In this document: positions 7,383 through 11,402 of the stretch, piece after piece
Layout of the letters: each line of letters starts with the position of its first letter
How positions within the stretch are numbered: position 1 is the stretch's first letter
Source: an uncultured Prevotellaceae bacterium
Lineage (GTDB): Bacteria > Bacteroidota > Bacteroidia > Bacteroidales > Muribaculaceae
Direction: 5' to 3'
NCBI GenBank assembly: GCA_945645715.1
Contig: CALZFJ010000030.1
Coordinates: forward strand, 1-11,402
DNA: 11,402 nt
Notes under the pieces: model-generated
Seen by the model: only the letters and a program-made list of their open reading frames with translations
What the model was told of the DNA's origin: nothing
The model's database searches: none
Program-made: the position numbers and the translations under genes

Positions 7383-8756
7383 TTATTTAAAGAAGAAGCG
7401 ATATATGTCGTTGCCGTTGGCAAATAGCAGCAATGCAAAGAGGAATGCCATTCCTGCCATTTGTGCATACTCAAGGAACTTCTCACTCGGTTGTCGGCGT
7501 GTGATTATCTCAACGAGCAGGAATAGCACGTGTCCGCCATCGAGTGCCGGAATGGGGAGTATGTTCATAAAGGCGAGAATCACCGAGAGGAATGCTGTAA
7601 TCGACCAGAATTGCTCCCAGTTCCACGACTCAGGGAAAATGTTGCCAATGGCTCCAAATCCGCCAAGGTTCTTCGCGCCCTCGCGAGTGAACACGTATTT
7701 CATCTGGCTCACATAGCTTGTGAGCTTTTCCACACCCAGTTCGATGCCACGAGGAATCGATGCAAATATTGAGTATTCGCGTGTTACGGTGCGATATATG
7801 TCGGTGAGCGGAGTGAGCATAATGCCTATCTTTCCGGCTGCATCAACAGCCACTTTCGACTCCATCGGTTTGCCGTTGCGCACAAATCCGATGGTCACAT
7901 CTTTATCCGGATTCTTGTCAAGCTCTGCCTTGAATATGTCGAAAGATGGAGTGGAAACGCCGTTGATACTCACGATAGAGTCGCTTTTCATTAATCCCGC
8001 TTTCACTGCGCCCATTCCCGGCTGAAGGTCAGAGATTACTACCGGCAGACGATAAGCCATAAACAGGTTGCCTTCCTCAGCTTCTTTATTGGCGGTGAAA
8101 ATGAATCCGTCGGGAATGTTGATATTCACGGTGTCGCACTTGTTGCGAAGCACGGTTACCACCTTTGCATCGAGCATTTTCAGCAGTTCGTCGCCGCTAT
8201 AATAGGTTAGTTCTTTTCCATCGGCAGCGAGAGGAATATCTCCATCAACGAAACCTACTTTGTGGGCTGTTTCGCTGTACATCATTCCCTCTGTCGCATT
8301 GCGGAACGGTATGTACTTCTCGCCCCATGCAAACACGATGCCGGTGTAGATGATTATTGCTAGAATGAAGTTAAAGAGTACACCGCCTACCATGATGAGA
8401 AGACGCTGCCAAGCCGGCTTGGAGCGGAACTCCCATGGCTTTGCCGGTTGCTTCATCTGCTCGGTATCCATCGATTCGTCGATCATTCCGGCAATCTTGC
8501 AGTAACCGCCAAGTGGCACCCAGCCGATGCCATATTCGGTGTCGCGCCAAGTCATCTTTTCTTCTTCGCCCGGTTTGGGAGCCGGCTTTTTGGGTTTATA
8601 CTTATAGAGAGTAAACCAAGGATTGAAGAAAAGATAGAATTTCTCAACTTTCACGCCGAAGATGCGTGAGAAAATGTAGTGACCAAACTCATGAATTATC
8701 ACCAGAATGGCAAATGCCACAATCAGCTGGGCTGCTTTTATCAAAAATGTCTCCAT
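7383..8756 (-). CDS. rseP: RIP metalloprotease RseP (site-2 protease, M50)
   Basis: This 457-residue integral membrane zinc protease is of the S2P family, which cuts transmembrane segments of regulators or leftover signal peptides within the membrane. The zinc motif HEFGH is at 22-26 in the first helix, with E23 catalytic. The third ligand is D406 in NILPIPALDGG (398-408). Membrane helices lie at about 8-30, 114-140, 380-400 and 425-447. Two PDZ-type regions occupy the periplasmic part: a degenerate one at about 150-230 and a clearer one at about 232-310 (LQPGMGAVKAGLMKSDSIVSING). An insert rich in Pro/Lys (about 50-66) follows the first helix. The gene is 30 bp after dxr, a common pairing in Bacteroidetes, and 15 bp before rlmI. 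No sigma or anti-sigma gene is nearby, so its substrate is not shown. Confidence 0.95.
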   Translation of the reverse strand: METFLIKAAQLIVAFAILVIIHEFGHYIFSRIFGVKVEKFYLFFNPWFTLYKYKPKKPAPKPGEEEKMTWRDTEYGIGWVPLGGYCKIAGMIDESMDTEQMKQPAKPWEFRSKPAWQRLLIMVGGVLFNFILAIIIYTGIVFAWGEKYIPFRNATEGMMYSETAHKVGFVDGDIPLAADGKELTYYSGDELLKMLDAKVVTVLRNKCDTVNINIPDGFIFTANKEAEEGNLFMAYRLPVVISDLQPGMGAVKAGLMKSDSIVSINGVSTPSFDIFKAELDKNPDKDVTIGFVRNGKPMESKVAVDAAGKIGIMLTPLTDIYRTVTREYSIFASIPRGIELGVEKLTSYVSQMKYVFTREGAKNLGGFGAIGNIFPESWNWEQFWSITAFLSVILAFMNILPIPALDGGHVLFLLVEIITRRQPSEKFLEYAQMAGMAFLFALLLFANGNDIYRFFFK

Positions 8757-8786
8757 TAAATGTTATTTCCAGATGTAAATATGTAG

Positions 8787-9944
8787 TTATAAAATTGTAG
8801 AAGCGAAATCACGTGCAATTCGGTTGGAGGTCACATAGTCGCTGTATGTAGGCGTCGCGATGTAGGCTACTTCCTCCATAGTGCGTTCGGCTATGCGTGG
8901 AATGTCGTTGAATCCAATCTTGTCGTGCAGGAATGCTGCCACGGCAATCTCGTTAGCTGCATTGAGCACGCAAGGGGTATTGCCGCCGCGTTTTATGGCT
9001 TCATATGCAATGGCAAGCATGGGGAACTTCTGTATATCGGGGTGCTCGAAAGTCAGGTTGCAATAGTCTTCTACCCTCAATTTGGGGCAATCTGATTTCA
9101 GTCGCTTGTCGGGCAATCCAAGAGCATAGCGAATAGGAAGATGCATATCAGGCAGTCCGAGCTGGGCTTTCACTGAGCCATCTACAAACTCCACCATAGA
9201 GTGAACTATTGATTGTGGGTGCACCACTACCTCGATGCGGTCGGCGTCAATGCCGAAGAGCCATTTTGCCTCCATCACCTCAAATCCCTTGTTCATCATC
9301 GTGGCAGAATCTATGGTGATTTTCGCGCCCATCGACCAGTTGGGGTGCCGCAAAGCATCAGCTTTTGTTACACGGGCCATATCCTCGCGCGACCATGTGC
9401 GGAAAGGTCCACCTGATGCCGTGAGTATTAGTTTGCTTACATCTTCATGCCTTTCACCTACAAGGCATTGATAAATTGCTCCATGCTCTGAATCGACGGG
9501 ATAAATCTTTGTGGTTGACGTCGTAAGCATATTGGTGATGAGTGCACCAGCTACCACAAGTGTCTCTTTGTTGGCAAGTGCAATGTCTTTTCCGGCTTCA
9601 ATGGCACGGATTGTAGGCTCAAGTCCGCTATATCCCACCATTGCAGTGACCACGATGTCAATCTCAGGTGCTGTAACTATGTCGGCAATGGCTTTTGCCC
9701 CACAAGCTACTTCGGTTTCAGTGCCTGCAAGGGCATCACGAAGTTTTTCAAAGCCACTTTCATCGGCTACAATAGCATATCGGGGGCGATATTTGAGCGA
9801 TTGTTGAATAAGGAGATCAACACTCGTATTGGCTGTCAATACGAATGGTGCAAACTTATCGGGATATTCCGATATAATATCCAGTGTCTGTCGGCCAATT
9901 GAGCCTGTGCTGCCTAAAATAGCAATATGTCGTTTATTGTCCAC
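8787..9944 (-). CDS. dxr: 1-deoxy-D-xylulose 5-phosphate reductoisomerase
   Basis: This 385-residue cytoplasmic enzyme of the MEP isoprenoid pathway converts DXP to 2-C-methyl-D-erythritol 4-phosphate with NADPH. The Rossmann loop GSTGSIGRQTLDII is at 11-24. ALANKETLV (122-130) follows, and PVDSEHGAI (149-157) supplies metal ligands D151 and E153. LTASGGPFR (174-182) is substrate binding, and NKGFEVMEAKWLF (218-230) supplies the third metal ligand E225. All family residues seen are intact. The start is GTG at 9944: the frame reaches a TAG at 9957-9959 four codons upstream with no ATG between, and the Rossmann strand begins at residue 6, so the start is well fixed. It heads the probable operon dxr-rseP-rlmI-peptidase, behind a 234-bp upstream gap with a promoter box and palindrome. 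Confidence 0.96.
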   Translation of the reverse strand: MDNKRHIAILGSTGSIGRQTLDIISEYPDKFAPFVLTANTSVDLLIQQSLKYRPRYAIVADESGFEKLRDALAGTETEVACGAKAIADIVTAPEIDIVVTAMVGYSGLEPTIRAIEAGKDIALANKETLVVAGALITNMLTTSTTKIYPVDSEHGAIYQCLVGERHEDVSKLILTASGGPFRTWSREDMARVTKADALRHPNWSMGAKITIDSATMMNKGFEVMEAKWLFGIDADRIEVVVHPQSIVHSMVEFVDGSVKAQLGLPDMHLPIRYALGLPDKRLKSDCPKLRVEDYCNLTFEHPDIQKFPMLAIAYEAIKRGGNTPCVLNAANEIAVAAFLHDKIGFNDIPRIAERTMEEVAYIATPTYSDYVTSNRIARDFASTIL

Positions 9945-10070
9945 GGTTTGTAAATTCTACATTAGTTAATTAACTGGCGTGATGATTATTAACAGGTGTG
10001 CTGAGCCGCATACGCAGTGTCGTTTATCTGCTGAGTTTCGCCTCTCATGCACTTTACACCAATAAAGTTA

Positions 10071-10078
10071 CAAAATTA
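10071..10078 (-). promoter_or_regulatory. Candidate -7 promoter box for the dxr operon
   Basis: TAATTTTG on the minus strand fits TAnnTTTG. Transcription would start near 10066, giving a leader of about 120 nt before the GTG at 9944. No TTTG box is found 17-23 bp upstream, so the promoter would need help or be weak. The leader contains a 12-bp palindrome AGTTAATTAACT at 9964-9975; I recognise no riboswitch in it. Confidence 0.4.
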
Positions 10079-10095
10079 CGAGAATTTCTCGTAAT
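10075..10095. promoter_or_regulatory. Perfect 21-bp inverted repeat overlapping the dxr promoter box
   Basis: ATTACGAGAA, one central T, then TTCTCGTAAT form a perfect inverted repeat with 10-bp arms. It overlaps the -7 box by four bases and fills the spacer towards -33, where a dimeric regulator would block or steer RNA polymerase. The other reading is a hairpin terminator for the upstream SPOR gene, whose stop is 84 bp away; only a TTTTG follows it on the minus strand and the loop would be small. An operator is slightly favoured. Confidence 0.5.
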
Positions 10096-10178
10096 ATGGC
10101 ATATAATCAGCGAAATTTCAAATTATTTAGCACTTTGCTCTGTAAGAAAGGCTGATATAGACTGGAATCATATGGTGG

Positions 10179-11150
10179 TTATCGGCTGCAAATCCACGAT
10201 TCCGGGAATGAATTGCGCAACTTGTTCTGCACTTTTGTAAGTTCCTCATAGCTGTCGTCGGTTGCTACATATACTCGAAATTTTCCATTTGATTCAAGTA
10301 TGCGGAATGTCTGCCCGGTCGATTTATGGTATTCACCAAACTTGCGGGCTTCTTCATAGGAACGTCCCGAAGCAACAACAAGGCAATACTTCCCGATTGT
10401 AACTTCATGTGCAGTAGGCATATCTTCTGATATGGTGGTATCGCCAGTCTTTGTCGAATCTTGAGCGGCCTGTTCTGGAAGAGCTACTGCAAGCTCTCGG
10501 TTTGCGCCGGTGTCGGCCAGGGCCACAGCGTTATCGCTGCTGTGAATCTTGAAAGAGTCGTTAATCCCGGCAAAGTCGCTCTCCTGACGGTTTACGGCAA
10601 GCGGTGTGGATAACACGAATGTCATCACAAGCAGTACAATGATTGAAGCTGCAATCTGCATATACTTCTTGCCGATGCGATACCAGGCAGAAGTTTCTAC
10701 TACAGCAATGTCTTCTTCCTCTTCCTGCACTGTTGATTGTGGCTGGAGTGATGGGAAACTGAATGTGGCAAAGCCATAGAATTGTGATGCTATGATTTGG
10801 TGCTCAAATGGTGAAAAAACAAGTGCACCATCGGCATTGCGTGTGAAGGTGCCTATTCGGCCTATGGCAACCTCTCCTGCAACCTCCACCTGATGCTTTA
10901 GTTCGGCTACGGCATCGCGTACCTTCTCACTTGCTGTGGCATATGAGCAACGGTTGCGGCGCACAATAGAGCTCTCGAGCAATCCGTCGCTGAAAGTGAG
11001 TGCACCATTAAATCCGTAACTGCGTGAAGGTGGTAGCAATGTGTCATCTACTACGCGGGCACACTGATGCTGCGCGATAAATGCTCCCCAACCGGGAAGT
11101 ATCACGCAATCATGCTCTCGTAGCAGGTATTCAATATGGTCAACTATCAT
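10179..11150 (-). CDS. Membrane protein with CCDC81-type HU domains and a SPOR domain
   Basis: Numbering is from ATG 11150 (323 residues). Residues 1 to about 115 resemble the paired HU-like domains of bacterial CCDC81-type proteins: VILPGWGAFIAQHQ (16-29) and VAIGRIGTFTRNADGALVFSP (94-114) each have the G-x-G-x-F turn of HU-fold proteins. An acidic linker (EEEED, 143-147) and a basic WYRIGKKYMQ precede one transmembrane helix at about 165-186. A polar linker leads to a C-terminal SPOR domain (about 252-323, beginning KYCLVVASGRSYEEA), which in known proteins binds denuded peptidoglycan at division sites. The positive-inside rule puts HU in the cytoplasm and SPOR in the periplasm. A GTG at 11156 is also in frame, but it falls at or before the predicted transcription start, so ATG 11150 is preferred. 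The gene is upstream of dxr with a 234-bp gap, so it is probably a separate unit. Its function is unproven. Confidence 0.85.
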   Translation of the reverse strand: MIVDHIEYLLREHDCVILPGWGAFIAQHQCARVVDDTLLPPSRSYGFNGALTFSDGLLESSIVRRNRCSYATASEKVRDAVAELKHQVEVAGEVAIGRIGTFTRNADGALVFSPFEHQIIASQFYGFATFSFPSLQPQSTVQEEEEDIAVVETSAWYRIGKKYMQIAASIIVLLVMTFVLSTPLAVNRQESDFAGINDSFKIHSSDNAVALADTGANRELAVALPEQAAQDSTKTGDTTISEDMPTAHEVTIGKYCLVVASGRSYEEARKFGEYHKSTGQTFRILESNGKFRVYVATDDSYEELTKVQNKLRNSFPESWICSR

Positions 11151-11160
11151 TTTCACACTA

Positions 11161-11168
11161 CAAATTTA
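11161..11168 (-). promoter_or_regulatory. -7 promoter box of the HU/SPOR gene
   Basis: TAAATTTG on the minus strand is a full match to TAnnTTTG and identical to the DUF4301 promoter box. Only a degenerate ATTG (11194-11197) lies upstream, 25 bp away. It is just 10 bp from ATG 11150, so the leader would be only a few bases. A T6G6 run (11233-11244, plus strand) lies further upstream. Confidence 0.5.
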
Positions 11169-11260
11169 GTCATTTTCTGCCATATCAGCAAGACAATGTA
11201 ATGAAAAAATGCCATTAGACCTCGAAAAAGTGTTTTTTGGGGGGATAAAGCTCAAGCGAG

Positions 11261-11402
11261 TTATTGTTTCTTGAATTGCTTTATTTCCTCTTTCGATATG
11301 CCATATTTCGCGGCGAGCTCAAGGTCGAGCTTCACTTGCATTTCGTCGTAGCGTAAGCGGTCGAGACGTGCCTTTAGCATATATAGCGTACCATTGGTGG
11401 AG
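11261..11402 (-). CDS. Unrecognised protein, C-terminal 46 residues (5' end outside window)
   Basis: From the right edge a minus-strand frame is open to TAA at 11261-11263. It encodes at least 46 residues, including STNGTLYMLKARLDRLRYDE and ending ELAAKYGISKEEIKQFKKQ. The piece is charged, looks helical, and has the codon usage of its neighbours. ELAAKYGISKEEIKQF looks like the end of a helical domain, but no family can be named from so little. The gap of about 110 bp to the HU/SPOR start, which has its own promoter box, suggests it is a separate unit. It is absent from the left of the window, so nothing more can be said. Confidence 0.6.
   Translation of the reverse strand, partial: STNGTLYMLKARLDRLRYDEMQVKLDLELAAKYGISKEEIKQFKKQ

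Larger units (their letters stand above)
4128..9944 (-). other. Probable four-gene operon dxr-rseP-rlmI-M49 peptidase
   Basis: Four intact minus-strand genes follow each other with gaps of 30, 15 and 30 bp and no room for terminators. A promoter box with an inverted repeat precedes dxr, and a strong hairpin follows the peptidase gene. Two products work in or across the envelope (RseP, exported peptidase) and two in the cytoplasm (Dxr, RlmI), so the grouping looks like a housekeeping cluster, not one pathway. dxr-rseP adjacency is common in Bacteroidetes; whether rlmI and the peptidase are usual partners I cannot tell from here. Confidence 0.7.

Noticed and set aside
9964..9975. 12-bp palindrome AGTTAATTAACT in the dxr leader
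   Set aside because: AT-only-type palindromes this short are common in such intergenic DNA, and it has no promoter box beside it.
9998..10240. Plus-strand open frame of 80 codons across the dxr upstream gap
   Set aside because: It runs over the palindrome and into the antisense of the SPOR coding end, has no promoter box or family resemblance, and its codon use is not gene-like.
1..11402. Mobile element, phage, CRISPR or defence system
   Set aside because: No transposase, integrase, direct-repeat array, tRNA attachment site or toxin-antitoxin pair was seen on either strand.

Overview
The window looks like ordinary chromosomal DNA from the order Bacteroidales, possibly a gut Bacteroides/Muribaculaceae-type genome; the family is a guess. 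The grounds are promoter boxes of the Bacteroidetes type (TAnnTTTG, once with a TTTG box 20 bp upstream), the absence of clear Shine-Dalgarno sequences, and Bacteroidetes-typical proteins: DUF4301, GH97, a DPP III-like M49 peptidase with HECLGH, a short AlkD-like protein and a CCDC81-type HU/SPOR protein. Nine genes are seen, eight on the minus strand. I see no RNA gene, insertion sequence, CRISPR array, phage gene or SusCD-type locus.

Layout by position: the N-terminal part of a DUF4301 protein runs off the left edge (1-831, minus). A 230-bp AT-rich divergent region (832-1061) holds its promoter and that of a 74-residue two-helix membrane protein (1062-1286, plus). A hairpin (1311-1344) separates that gene from the convergent gene for a secreted GH97 alpha-galactosidase-like enzyme (1382-3406, minus). 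Next come a small AlkD-related HEAT-like protein (3520-4044) and a strong hairpin (4074-4104).

The core is a closely packed minus-strand run: dxr (GTG start, 9944-8787), rseP (8756-7383), rlmI (7367-6183) and an exported DPP III-like peptidase (6152-4128). Gaps are 15-30 bp and the hairpin lies just after the last gene, so this is probably one operon. It joins isoprenoid precursor synthesis, intramembrane proteolysis, 23S rRNA methylation and periplasmic peptide trimming. Upstream of dxr, a perfect 21-bp inverted repeat (10-bp arms) overlaps a TAATTTTG promoter box. It is the most operator-like site in the window.

At the right, 10179-11150 encodes a membrane protein with a predicted cytoplasmic CCDC81-type HU domain pair, one transmembrane helix and a periplasmic SPOR domain, an architecture that could link DNA to the cell wall. 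Its promoter box sits so close to the start codon that the mRNA may be almost leaderless. The last 46 codons of an unrecognised gene enter from the right edge (11261-11402). No clearly new multi-gene system is visible. The points most worth a second look are the HU-TM-SPOR protein, the palindrome before dxr, the AlkD-like protein lacking a key Trp, and the start-site corrections.
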